Below the pieces are notes generated by a model. The model was not told the origin of the DNA. It saw nothing but the letters and a program-made list of their open reading frames with translations, and made no database searches. A stretch of DNA of 14,412 nt from Candidatus Uhrbacteria bacterium RIFOXYB12_FULL_58_10 (lineage in GTDB: Bacteria > Patescibacteriota > Patescibacteriia > 2-12-FULL-57-11), in contig CALRHY010000010.1 in NCBI GenBank assembly GCA_943359495.1, positions 1-14,412 of the forward strand, in the 5' to 3' direction. This document shows, piece by piece, positions 1 to 7,094 of this stretch. The number at the start of each line of letters is the position of its first letter. Positions within the stretch are counted from its first letter, which is position 1. Position numbers and translations under genes: made by a program.

Positions 1-953
1 ATAAAGCCAAATGGACCAAAAATCGTGACGCCGCCGAGGACAGAGACGAGGACGAAGAAAGGATGGATGCGCAAGCCACGGCCAACCAAACGCGGCCCTA
101 ATAGGTTATCAATCAACCCGACGGCGACAATGCCCCAACAGAGGAGTCCAATACCACTTCCGACATTGCCCGAGAGGAACAAGAAAAGAACGATTGGCAA
201 AATCACCGCTGCAGTGCCGACTCCCGGCACCAGTGCACCAATCGCCGTTAGCACGCCAAGAAATGCGGCGCCAGGAACAGCAAACAGCATATAGCCGATT
301 CCTGAAACCAACCCTTGGATGAGCGCGACAAGGAGTGAGCCGCGAACGACGGAGGTGATTGCCAACTGGATGCGCGAAAGAATTTGCCGATCATATGCAT
401 CCGGAAGCGGGCTTAAGACCATCATGCTAGTGATGAATTTTGGGCCATCTTTGAGGAAGTAATAGAATGCAATGATTCCAACAAAGAGACTCATGAAGAC
501 CTGAAGCGTGCCAGAAAAGAAACCGCCCAGATGTCCAACCAACCAGCCGACTACCTGTTCAAGAATGGAACGAAAATCTGTTGGCAGTTCCGGGAGATAG
601 CGGGACAGCGTTTTTTGTTGGCTCCACAATTCTTGAAAGTTGCCAATGATCTTTTCTTGATCTGACCGAATTGCCGTGTAAAAATCGCGCGACTCGATAT
701 AGATTTTACCGCCTAGCAGCAAGGCGGGTACGAAGAAGAGGAGCGAAGCGAGCAACAGCACAATCCCTGCCGCAACTCCACGTCGACCGCCCACAAAACG
801 GAGGACTCTTTTGTAGACCGGCAAGAACATCACCGCGAACACTGCAGCAAGGATGAGCGAGGCAAAAAATGGCAATAAGATATAGCCAGTGAGGAGCAGT
901 ACACCGCTGAGTGTTGCGAGAAAGAACAACGATTGGAACGTTTTTTGTTTCAT
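1..953 (-). CDS. AI-2E family transporter, partial (C-terminus off the left edge)
   Basis: 317 codons are visible. The protein is a polytopic inner-membrane protein of the AI-2E/UPF0118 family (PF01594). The family is named for an autoinducer-2 exporter, but many members export other solutes or work as ion antiporters, so the substrate is open. The N-terminus has two or three hydrophobic segments (about residues 5-80), then a polar stretch rich in Q/E/R, then further membrane segments. Family-typical pieces include a GALVPGVGTAAVILPIV segment and an IDNLLGPRLVGRGLRIHPFF segment near residues 278-300, just before the edge. Members are usually 330-400 residues, so only a short tail is missing. 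The ATG at 953 is preceded by GGAG eight bases upstream, the clearest Shine-Dalgarno site in the window. It follows the stop of the permease gene by 12 bases, so the two are probably co-transcribed. Confidence 0.88.
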   Translation of the reverse strand, partial: MKQKTFQSLFFLATLSGVLLLTGYILLPFFASLILAAVFAVMFLPVYKRVLRFVGGRRGVAAGIVLLLASLLFFVPALLLGGKIYIESRDFYTAIRSDQEKIIGNFQELWSQQKTLSRYLPELPTDFRSILEQVVGWLVGHLGGFFSGTLQVFMSLFVGIIAFYYFLKDGPKFITSMMVLSPLPDAYDRQILSRIQLAITSVVRGSLLVALIQGLVSGIGYMLFAVPGAAFLGVLTAIGALVPGVGTAAVILPIVLFLFLSGNVGSGIGLLCWGIVAVGLIDNLLGPRLVGRGLRIHPFFVLVSVLGGVTIFGPFGF

Positions 954-965
954 AGCTGTTGCTCC

Positions 966-2750
966 TTAATGAATGATGCGCACACCGCCGAAATCCTGGT
1001 AATCAAATTCGTGTGTGTGGTGAATAGAGCCGATAAAAATCCTATTGAGCGGCAACTTTCTTTTTGCCGCATATTTCTTGACGGCCTCGGGCCCGAATAC
1101 ATCGGTCGCGTAGGAAACTTTCAAAGTAAAGTTGGAAAGAAAACCAGCTTCCTGAAGGCCATGCAAAATCTCTTTCATGCGCGCCGAGCGGTTTTCGTGA
1201 CCATGTTCGCAATGCACTAATGTCACATGCTGTGCAGTCTCGTTTTTTCGAATGTAATCCAAAATGGAAGCAAGACGGCTCGGGTGGTGGATGAAGACAT
1301 GGATCTCCTCATCATGGGTCCGTTGATAGAGACGCTCAAACCAACGATGCAGCGGCGGCGCGAACCAGAAAAACTTTTTGAGTGTGGAATAGAGGTCAGC
1401 TCGATAAATAACCGAAAGAGTAATAATGATCGCTGGAATAAAATACGTGAGGAAGTATTCAGCATTTTTCGGATCAATGGAAAGATTCCCCAAAAGGCCA
1501 ACCAATGTTGTGACCATGGCCAAGACCACAAATGGGAGTGGCGCGACATAGGGCCGCTTCAAATCGCGACGTGTCTTCCGAAGCACGAGATTTGCCCCGG
1601 CGAAAAAGGTCATGACGCTGAGGAAGCTCACGGTATACACGCCCGCAAGTGACAATAAATCGCCGTGCGTGACGAGGAGTATGGACGTACAGAGCAAGAA
1701 AAACACACCAACAATACGTGGATGCGAACCACGGCTATTCTCTTTCGCTAAGAACCCTGGCAGACAAGCATCGAGGGACATCCGGTTTACCAAGCCCGAG
1801 ACGCCAATGAAACTCGTGAGCACTGCTCCAGAAAGAACGAAGAACGCATTGATGGCAATCCAACCAAGAAAAAACAGACCACCCATCGAGAAGGCTGCAT
1901 CAGCAAGCAAGAAGTCTTTCACGGTGGCAATGCGTGAAAGCGGTAGGACGTTCAGCACGACGTACGCGATGGCGGGGTTGAAGATCAGCACACCAAGCGT
2001 CATGTTCCGCAAGGTTTTGCGAAAAACACCAGGCCTTTGTTCTTCAACAAAATTCGCTGAACTTTCAAATCCAGAAACACCGAGGAGTGAGGCAGAGAAG
2101 CCGAGGAATAATGTTTTGAGGAGTCCACCATGACCTTGAACGATTTCTTTGGTCGCCAACACGTTTTCATGCCCAACAGTAACACCATGGGTCAACAACA
2201 AATACAGTCCCGCCACAATAAACGCAGACAGTGAAAAAATATGGAAGGCAAAAATTCCCGCCGCAACGCGTGCAGAATCTTTGACCCCAAGCACCACAAG
2301 GACCGCGAACACGAGAAGTAAAAAAATGATCGCTGGCATAACGAGTGCTGCCAGACTTGCACCGCTGATTGGAATGCCGTAGCTCGCAAAAAATTTCTCG
2401 AGAAAAACAAAAAGATACTCGATCGCTGTCTTGGCTGAAATGACTGCAGTCGCGATATAAGACAGTGTCGTCATGACGCCAGCAATGGCCGCGATTGTTT
2501 TTGAGGTGCCGTTCAAAAGTGCGTTATAGGCTCCCCCATTGACTGGTAGTGCTTCAACAACTTCACGGTAGACGGTGCGGTACAAAAAAAGCACGCCGAC
2601 GACACCAAGCAACACGAGCGGCGCGTAGACGCCAGCAAAAATTGCAGCGATGCCCGAGACATAGAGCGCAGAACTCAAAATATCATTGCCGGAAATCGCC
2701 GTCGCAAAAAACGCCCCGAGCTTCTGCTGCCCTTCATGCGACTCACTCAT
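966..2750 (-). CDS. APC family amino-acid permease with a His-rich C-terminal domain
   Basis: 594 residues from the ATG at 2750. About 12 hydrophobic segments fill residues 10-450. The N-terminal SGNDILSSALY stretch, ALPVNGGAYNALLNGTSK (about 67-84) and GFSASLLGVSGFESSANF (about 217-234) are typical of amino acid-polyamine-organocation permeases, which carry amino acids or amines by proton coupling or exchange; the substrate cannot be read from sequence. Unlike a plain APC carrier, it continues into a soluble tail of about 117 residues (478-594) with alternating hydrophobic strands and 12 histidines, including HCEHGH (513-518) and HHTH (577-580). A longer reading from a GTG at 2840 has a GAGG upstream, but its extra 30 residues are Arg-rich and unlike the family, so I prefer the ATG, which has no clear Shine-Dalgarno. 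The AI-2E gene follows in the same unit. Confidence 0.87.
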   Translation of the reverse strand: MSESHEGQQKLGAFFATAISGNDILSSALYVSGIAAIFAGVYAPLVLLGVVGVLFLYRTVYREVVEALPVNGGAYNALLNGTSKTIAAIAGVMTTLSYIATAVISAKTAIEYLFVFLEKFFASYGIPISGASLAALVMPAIIFLLLVFAVLVVLGVKDSARVAAGIFAFHIFSLSAFIVAGLYLLLTHGVTVGHENVLATKEIVQGHGGLLKTLFLGFSASLLGVSGFESSANFVEEQRPGVFRKTLRNMTLGVLIFNPAIAYVVLNVLPLSRIATVKDFLLADAAFSMGGLFFLGWIAINAFFVLSGAVLTSFIGVSGLVNRMSLDACLPGFLAKENSRGSHPRIVGVFFLLCTSILLVTHGDLLSLAGVYTVSFLSVMTFFAGANLVLRKTRRDLKRPYVAPLPFVVLAMVTTLVGLLGNLSIDPKNAEYFLTYFIPAIIITLSVIYRADLYSTLKKFFWFAPPLHRWFERLYQRTHDEEIHVFIHHPSRLASILDYIRKNETAQHVTLVHCEHGHENRSARMKEILHGLQEAGFLSNFTLKVSYATDVFGPEAVKKYAAKRKLPLNRIFIGSIHHTHEFDYQDFGGVRIIH

Positions 2751-2766
2751 ACCAAAAAACCAAAAA

Positions 2767-2871
2767 TTAGGCCGAACGGAACGTCGATAATTCACCGTCC
2801 GCACTGACGAAACAGATTTCCGCAACCCGTTCTGAGTCACGCGTTACCTCAAAACCGTTCTTTACCGTCAT
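2767..2871 (-). CDS. Possible 34-residue small ORF upstream of the permease
   Basis: An ATG at 2871 opens a 34-codon frame that ends with TAA at 2767, 16 bases before the permease start. The peptide begins MTVKNGFEVTRDSERV and ends GELSTFRSA; its mix of charged, polar and beta-prone residues looks more like a real protein than a chance frame. It lies between the proposed minus-strand promoter (2918-2923) and the permease, so it could be a leader peptide, a small protein or the remnant of a decayed gene. It overlaps the 5'-extended permease frame, so at most one of the two readings is used. No good Shine-Dalgarno precedes it. I do not recognise a family. Confidence 0.25.
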   Translation of the reverse strand: MTVKNGFEVTRDSERVAEICFVSADGELSTFRSA

Positions 2872-2896
2872 TCCACCGCAATGCCGCCTCAGGATG

Positions 2897-2925
2897 TTCA
2901 GACAACATATCGCATAAAGTATAAC
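2897..2925 (+). promoter_or_regulatory. Putative distal promoter for the lysozyme-like gene
   Basis: TTCAGA (2897-2902) and TATAAC (2920-2925) are separated by exactly 17 bases. They match the -35 and -10 consensus at 4 of 6 and 5 of 6 positions. The -10 box uses nearly the same bases as the opposing minus-strand -10 (2918-2923). A transcript starting near 2932 would carry the stem-loop at 2952-2994 in its leader. Confidence 0.3.
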
Positions 2926-2926
2926 A
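2918..2926 (-). promoter_or_regulatory. Putative extended -10 promoter for the permease/AI-2E unit
   Basis: On the minus strand the bases read TGTTATACT, a match to the extended -10 form TGnTATAAT with one mismatch. There is no good -35 at 17 bases, as expected for extended -10 promoters. Transcription would start near 2911 and give a leader of about 160 bases before the permease ATG at 2750. The call rests on motif similarity only. Confidence 0.4.
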
Positions 2927-2951
2927 CTGATCGAGAATGCAAGAATAGAGA

Positions 2952-2994
2952 TTGAGGAATGCTGGGATACATCATCCCCTTGTGGAATCCTCAA
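2952..2994 (+). promoter_or_regulatory. Nested stem-loop in the divergent intergenic region
   Basis: TTGAGGA (2952-2958) pairs with TCCTCAA (2988-2994), and inside it GGGAT (2964-2968) pairs with ATCCC (2974-2978) around the five-base loop ACATC. It ends one base before the proposed -35 box at 2996. There is no T-tract, so it is not a normal terminator. It could be an operator palindrome or a leader RNA structure if transcription starts at the distal promoter. Confidence 0.3.
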
Positions 2995-2995
2995 C

Positions 2996-3024
2996 TTGCG
3001 ACTACGCCCGTCTCCACGTACACT
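2996..3024 (+). promoter_or_regulatory. Putative proximal promoter giving a near-leaderless mRNA
   Basis: TTGCGA (2996-3001) and TACACT (3019-3024) are spaced by 17 bases; each matches its consensus at 4 of 6 positions. A start 6-7 bases after the -10 would fall near 3031, only about four bases before the ATG at 3035. The mRNA would then be effectively leaderless, which fits the lack of any Shine-Dalgarno there. Confidence 0.4.
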
Positions 3025-3034
3025 ATCTGGTGCT

Positions 3035-4453
3035 ATGAGCCTCTTTCTAAACAAAAAAACTGCTGTCTTTCTTGCCTTGGTAGTGCCTTTTTTCTCGCCG
3101 ATTTCTGCTTTCGCAGCCGGTGTGCCAAACAACCTGCTTTCTGACCATGAATTGGTCGATAGCGCGGCCATGAGCCTGACACAGCTGCAGTCATTTCTCA
3201 TGCAGAAAAGCTCGAGTTTGGCCTATTATTATGCGCCGGATGTTGATGGCGTGACAAAAACAGCGGCAGAAATTATTTCCCGTGCGGCGACGACATACAC
3301 GATCTCGCCAAAATTCCTTCTCGCCTTGCTTCAGCGCGAACAAAGCCTGGTTGAAGCAAAGCGCCCAACGCAAGGGCAATACGACTGGGCAGCCGGTTTC
3401 GCGGTCTGTGATTCTTGTGCAAAAGATGATCCGGACGTGATTCCTTGGAAAGGCTTCGCTAAGCAGGTCGAAGGCGCAGCCCGCCAAATTCGCAACCGCT
3501 ATCTCCCCGACCTTGAAACCAAAGGAACAACGATCAGTGGCATTGGTCCGGGTATCACCAAAGACATCGACGGAACACCGGTCACCTTCGCCAACAAAGC
3601 GACCTCAGTGCTCTACACCTATACGCCACATCTTCATGGCAACATCAATTTCGTGAACATTTGGCAACGTTGGTTTTCTTTGCATTACCCGGACGGTTCG
3701 CTCGTCCAAGTTGCCGGAAGCAAAGATATTTGGCGAATTGCTAATGGAGAAAAACGCAAATTCTCGTCCAAGTCCGTCTTCCTCTCTCTGTTTAGCGAGA
3801 AGGACATATTGCCGATCAGTCAGGCGGATGTAGATGCGTACACCGAAGGAACAGGGATGCGCTTCCCCAATTACTCGCTATTGCAAAGTGCGTCCGGCGA
3901 CCTTTATCTTTTAGATGGTGATGCAAAACGAAAAATTGCTTCCATGGATGTTTTCCGTAAACTGGGATTCAATCCGGATGAAATTGAAGAAGCAACCGAA
4001 GACGATCTTGTGGCGTACACGGACGGTCCCCTGCTTTCGTTAGAGAGTTCCTATCCCCGTGGTGCATTGCTCCAAGATAAAAAGACTGGTGGCGTGTATT
4101 GGGTACAAGACGGCCAACGCTATCCGATTTGGTCAAAAGAAATCTTGAACACGCGGTTCCCAAAGAAACCGATTACTCAAGCATCAACCGATCAATTGGC
4201 CGAATATCCGAGTGGCGCGCCGGTGTCGTTTCGCGACGGACAGTTGATTGGAGCAACGGGAAAGCCAACGGTCTATGTCATCGAACACGGAATGCGTCGG
4301 CCAATTGCAGATGAGACGACCTTCCATCATTTTGGTTGGCAAATGAAAAATATTATTTGGACCGACGAAAAGGCAGTCAATATCCATCCGCTCGGAGACA
4401 TCCTCGAGGACACATCCACGGATGCGCCTATCAGCGCAGCACGCGCAGAATAA
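3035..4453 (+). CDS. Secreted lysozyme-like protein with four C-terminal repeats
   Basis: 472 residues from the ATG at 3035. An in-frame TTG at 2996 would add 13 residues ahead of the signal peptide and is rejected. Residues 1-27 form a Sec signal peptide (NKK, hydrophobic core, likely cleavage after SAFA). Residues about 70-215 look like a lysozyme/transglycosylase-fold domain: helices ending in SPKFLLALLQREQSLV, where E102 sits where goose-type lysozymes and Slt enzymes carry the catalytic Glu, and later YTPHLHGNINFVNIWQRWF. Residues about 221-460 hold four diverged repeats of about 60 residues (near 221, 280, 342, 403), each with a V/Y-x-DG-x-K/R-R-x-I core followed by an F-containing helix. 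These suggest a wall- or surface-binding region. A role in peptidoglycan remodelling is inferred; substrate binding is unproven. The LigB-like gene follows after 10 bases. Confidence 0.72.
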   Translation: MSLFLNKKTAVFLALVVPFFSPISAFAAGVPNNLLSDHELVDSAAMSLTQLQSFLMQKSSSLAYYYAPDVDGVTKTAAEIISRAATTYTISPKFLLALLQREQSLVEAKRPTQGQYDWAAGFAVCDSCAKDDPDVIPWKGFAKQVEGAARQIRNRYLPDLETKGTTISGIGPGITKDIDGTPVTFANKATSVLYTYTPHLHGNINFVNIWQRWFSLHYPDGSLVQVAGSKDIWRIANGEKRKFSSKSVFLSLFSEKDILPISQADVDAYTEGTGMRFPNYSLLQSASGDLYLLDGDAKRKIASMDVFRKLGFNPDEIEEATEDDLVAYTDGPLLSLESSYPRGALLQDKKTGGVYWVQDGQRYPIWSKEILNTRFPKKPITQASTDQLAEYPSGAPVSFRDGQLIGATGKPTVYVIEHGMRRPIADETTFHHFGWQMKNIIWTDEKAVNIHPLGDILEDTSTDAPISAARAE

Positions 4454-4463
4454 GCACCTTTGT

Positions 4464-5252
4464 ATGATTACGTTTGCTGGCATCGTCCCGCATCCACCAC
4501 TCCTTTTACCAACCATTGGCAAGGAAGCGGCAAAGAAGTTAGCGCAGACACAAAAGGCGCTGGAGCAACTGGAGCAAGAACTTTATCTTGCCCGTCCCGA
4601 CACACTCCTTATCATCTCGCCGCATGGACCGATCATGCCGGACGCCTTTGTCATCAACCTCGCTGCGCAATACCAACTTGATTTCAAGGAAGTAGGAGAT
4701 TTCCAAACGACGAAGACTGTCCGTAGTGATTTCCTACTGATCGACCGCATCCAACGAAACGCGCGCAAAGAAACACCCGTCGTCCTCGCAAACGAAGAAT
4801 CCCTTGGATACGGCATTGGCATCCCCTTGCTTTTTCTCTCCGCACATCTACCGAACGTCACTGTCGTTCCGGTTTTCACCACTGCGTTGGATGCAAAAAC
4901 CCATTACTCCTTTGGCAAACTCCTTAAGGAGGAAATACTCAATTCGAATAAGCGCGTTGCCGTCATCGCGTCGGCTGATCTCTCACACACGCTGACAAAA
5001 GATGCGCCGGGCGGCCTCGCGCCAGAAGGCCAACAGGTCGACGCTGCAGTGCAGCAATTCTTGACCACAAAAAATACCGCTGGGCTTTTGACCATGGATC
5101 CAGCCACGCTCTCCGCTGCCAAAGAATGCGGCGTTCGCCCGATAGCAACGCTGCTCGGCGTCTTGGATGGTATTGGCTACGAACCAAAAATCTACTCGTA
5201 CGAATATCCATTCGGGATCGGCTATGTAGTAAGCAACCTTGTCTTGTCTTAG
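4464..5252 (+). CDS. LigB/MEMO-like class III extradiol dioxygenase-fold protein
   Basis: 262 residues from the ATG at 4464; a longer in-frame reading would begin inside the previous gene. The fold family is clear: VPHPPLLLP with H10, ISPHGP with H54, an internal GIGIPLLFLSAH stretch (117-128), SADLSH (170-175) and ECGVRPIATLLGVL (221-234). H10 and H54 match two metal ligands of LigB-type dioxygenases, and E221/C222 match the region of the third ligand in LigB or the CGxxPI segment of human MEMO1. The closest named relatives I recall are the dioxygenase-like halves of AmmeMemoRadiSam system proteins. No AMMECR1 domain or radical-SAM gene is visible here, so the reaction and substrate are unknown. 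It is a likely cytoplasmic protein, co-transcribed with the lysozyme-like gene. There is no Shine-Dalgarno. Confidence 0.75.
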   Translation: MITFAGIVPHPPLLLPTIGKEAAKKLAQTQKALEQLEQELYLARPDTLLIISPHGPIMPDAFVINLAAQYQLDFKEVGDFQTTKTVRSDFLLIDRIQRNARKETPVVLANEESLGYGIGIPLLFLSAHLPNVTVVPVFTTALDAKTHYSFGKLLKEEILNSNKRVAVIASADLSHTLTKDAPGGLAPEGQQVDAAVQQFLTTKNTAGLLTMDPATLSAAKECGVRPIATLLGVLDGIGYEPKIYSYEYPFGIGYVVSNLVLS

Positions 5253-5277
5253 ACAGCTGTTTGTCATAACGTACGAT
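5250..5277 (+). promoter_or_regulatory. Putative promoter of the priA-def-fmt operon
   Basis: TAGACA (5250-5255, 5 of 6 matches to the -35 consensus) and TACGAT (5272-5277, 4 of 6 to the -10) are spaced by 16 bases and overlap the stop codon of the preceding gene. A start near 5284 would place the 13-bp hairpin at the very 5' end of the message. Confidence 0.3.
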
Positions 5278-5280
5278 CGA

Positions 5281-5309
5281 AAGAATCTCGGCATGCTGCC
5301 GAGATTCTT
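5281..5309 (+). terminator. 13-bp perfect hairpin between the LigB-like gene and priA
   Basis: AAGAATCTCGGCA (5281-5293) and TGCCGAGATTCTT (5297-5309) are perfect inverted repeats around TGC. Five T residues follow at 5317-5321, seven bases after the stem, and priA starts at 5324. It could be an intrinsic terminator for the upstream pair, though the T-run is late and short. It could also be a 5' leader hairpin that stabilises or gates the priA message. The structure is certain; the function is not. Confidence 0.55.
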
Positions 5310-5323
5310 CACATCCTTTTTCC

Positions 5324-7090
5324 ATGATTGCCCGCATTATTCCGGCGCTCCGCATGCCGCGGGACGTTTCCTACGATTACCGCATTCCCGCTACTTGCCC
5401 CATTCCTTCCGTGGGAGCGCTCGTTCGTATCCGCGTCCATGGAAGAACGGCAACAGGACTTGTTGTCGAAACATTTGAAACATCGCTCGTCCCAGCCGCT
5501 CGCCTCAAAGACATTGATGGCGTGTTTGCAGACGGAGCACCACTGCTTACCCAAGAAGCGATCAACCTCCTGCCACGTCTCGCATTACACTACCGCGTCC
5601 CCCTCCCTCTTCTTTTGCGGAATCTCTTACCGAATCTCCCCGCACGAAAAGCCAGCGCCTCGACCATCGTTGGCGTCAGTGCGAAACAAGCTGGTGCTGA
5701 AGGAGTATTTTCTGTCGTGCAAATGCGGTCTTTGTTCGACGCAGCCGCTGTACGCGCGCTGTTTGAACCAATGATCGCGCGTGGTCCGCTGTTGATACTG
5801 GCGCCAACAAAACAGCACGCGCTATGGCTTACAGAAACCTGCGCGGATTTTGAACCCGTTTCCTATGATGGCAGTGCCGCAGTCAGCGCCGGCGCTTCGG
5901 CTTGGGCCGCATTGCTCGACGGACAACATCGGCTCCTCATTGCGACACGGAGCGGCGTTCTGGCGCCCTTGCCACCAGAAGGAAGCCTCGTTTTATTTGC
6001 AGAAGAGGATGCAAGTTATCAGCAGTTTGATGCAGAACCGAAGTACGACAGCCGAGTGATCGCCCGCGCCCGATGCCGTGCAGAACAGCGGCCATTGCTT
6101 GCACTCGCGGAGGCACCCAGTGTAGCCATGGTGGCGTACGCCGATACACGGCATTTTATTGCACCCGAAGAAGCGCCAATGCTCGTTTCCTTGGCAGACG
6201 AACGACGCGCCGGATTCCGCGGCGTCTTTTCTGATACCGCGATGTCCGAAATGCAAGAAGCGCTCGAAGAAAAGCGCGATGTGCTTGTTTGCGTCAACCG
6301 TAAAGGAACGGCGCTCGCGCTCCGCTGCGGGGCCTGTTTCCAAACCATCTCCTGCCCAACCTGCGGACAGCCACTTCGAGTATTTGGGCGTATGCTTTCT
6401 TGTACCCGCTGCGGAACAGAGACATCCGTCCCTGACCACTGCCCTGCTTGCGCCAGCCCACAACTGCGCGGTCGCGGTTTGACCATCGAAACCGCAACGC
6501 AGACACTGCGTACGCTTTTTCCAGAAGCGTCTCTTAGCGCTCCTGCTACCCCAGAGACCCTTCGGCAAGCAAAAGCATCAAGCATACTCCTCGGCACAGA
6601 AATGCTGATCCACTCGCTGCGCGCCGGTGTCGAGGAGCGCTCTCTTGGCGCGATCATTGTCCCTTCCGTTGAACAACTCTTCGGCATCGGGTACCGCGAC
6701 AGCGAAGAAGGCTACGCGACCTTGCGCGCCCTCCAAGCAATCGCCGAACGACACCGCTGCGCGCTCGTTCTCCAGACATACGACCCAACACACCCAGTCC
6801 TCGCCGCCCTGACGACCGATCCAACAGGATGGTACGATCAACTCATGGAAGAACGAAGAACCTTCCGCTATCCGCCAACGCATCTCTGGATTCGCCTGAC
6901 CGTTCCTGAAAACGAAACAGAAGAAGCGGTGCGTGAACAACTCTGTACCCGCATTCCCCCCTTTGCGACGGTTGACGAAGTCGAAAAAAACGTGTATAGT
7001 CTCAAATTCGAGAATGCATCGGAATTGATTCCCGAAGCCTTCGCGACACTTCCCGCCAGCTGGCACTGGCAGGTCAATCCGCGCACATAA
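5324..7090 (+). CDS. priA: PriA-like primosomal protein N', helicase motifs degenerate
   Basis: 588 residues; typical PriA has about 730. Normal PriA restarts stalled replication forks as a 3'-5' helicase that loads the replicative helicase. The N-terminal DNA-binding domain (about 1-105, YDYRIPATCPIPSVGALVRI) and C-terminal PriA domain (LVLQTYDPTHPVLAAL, YPPTHLWIRL) are recognisable, as is IATRSGVLAPLP (206-217). All eight zinc-site cysteines are present (335, 338, 344, 347, 360, 363, 373, 376). The ATPase core is damaged: no GxxGxGKT Walker A stands before ILAPT, DEEH is replaced by AEED (226-229), and the QxxGRAGR motif is replaced by QAIAERHR (about 471-478). I infer a structural, non-helicase role. 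Identity is supported by the conserved priA-def-fmt order. def starts four bases after the stop. Confidence 0.85.
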   Translation: MIARIIPALRMPRDVSYDYRIPATCPIPSVGALVRIRVHGRTATGLVVETFETSLVPAARLKDIDGVFADGAPLLTQEAINLLPRLALHYRVPLPLLLRNLLPNLPARKASASTIVGVSAKQAGAEGVFSVVQMRSLFDAAAVRALFEPMIARGPLLILAPTKQHALWLTETCADFEPVSYDGSAAVSAGASAWAALLDGQHRLLIATRSGVLAPLPPEGSLVLFAEEDASYQQFDAEPKYDSRVIARARCRAEQRPLLALAEAPSVAMVAYADTRHFIAPEEAPMLVSLADERRAGFRGVFSDTAMSEMQEALEEKRDVLVCVNRKGTALALRCGACFQTISCPTCGQPLRVFGRMLSCTRCGTETSVPDHCPACASPQLRGRGLTIETATQTLRTLFPEASLSAPATPETLRQAKASSILLGTEMLIHSLRAGVEERSLGAIIVPSVEQLFGIGYRDSEEGYATLRALQAIAERHRCALVLQTYDPTHPVLAALTTDPTGWYDQLMEERRTFRYPPTHLWIRLTVPENETEEAVREQLCTRIPPFATVDEVEKNVYSLKFENASELIPEAFATLPASWHWQVNPRT

Positions 7091-7094
7091 AACC

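Noticed and set aside
1612..2133. 173-codon plus-strand frame
   Set aside because: It is antisense to the permease; composition is Lys/Thr/Pro-rich with no domain, as expected for the reverse of a hydrophobic gene.
2751..2840. 30-codon 5' extension of the permease from a GTG with GAGG upstream
   Set aside because: The added residues are Arg-rich and unlike APC N-termini, whose first membrane segment begins soon after the ATG at 2750. The GAGG may be chance. Kept only as an alternative start.
2869..2902. GTCATTCC and CAGGATGTT resembling a third palindromic repeat
   Set aside because: The two arms do not pair with each other and the match to the known repeat ends is short, so chance is enough to explain it.
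2767..3201. 144-codon minus-strand frame across the divergent region
   Set aside because: Most of it is antisense to the signal-peptide gene and carries no domain pattern; only its last 34 codons look protein-like and these are listed separately.
6019..6687. 222-codon minus-strand frame, and an overlapping 191-codon frame
   Set aside because: Both lie antisense inside priA and show Ser/Arg-rich, low-information sequence. The plus-strand gene has clear domains.
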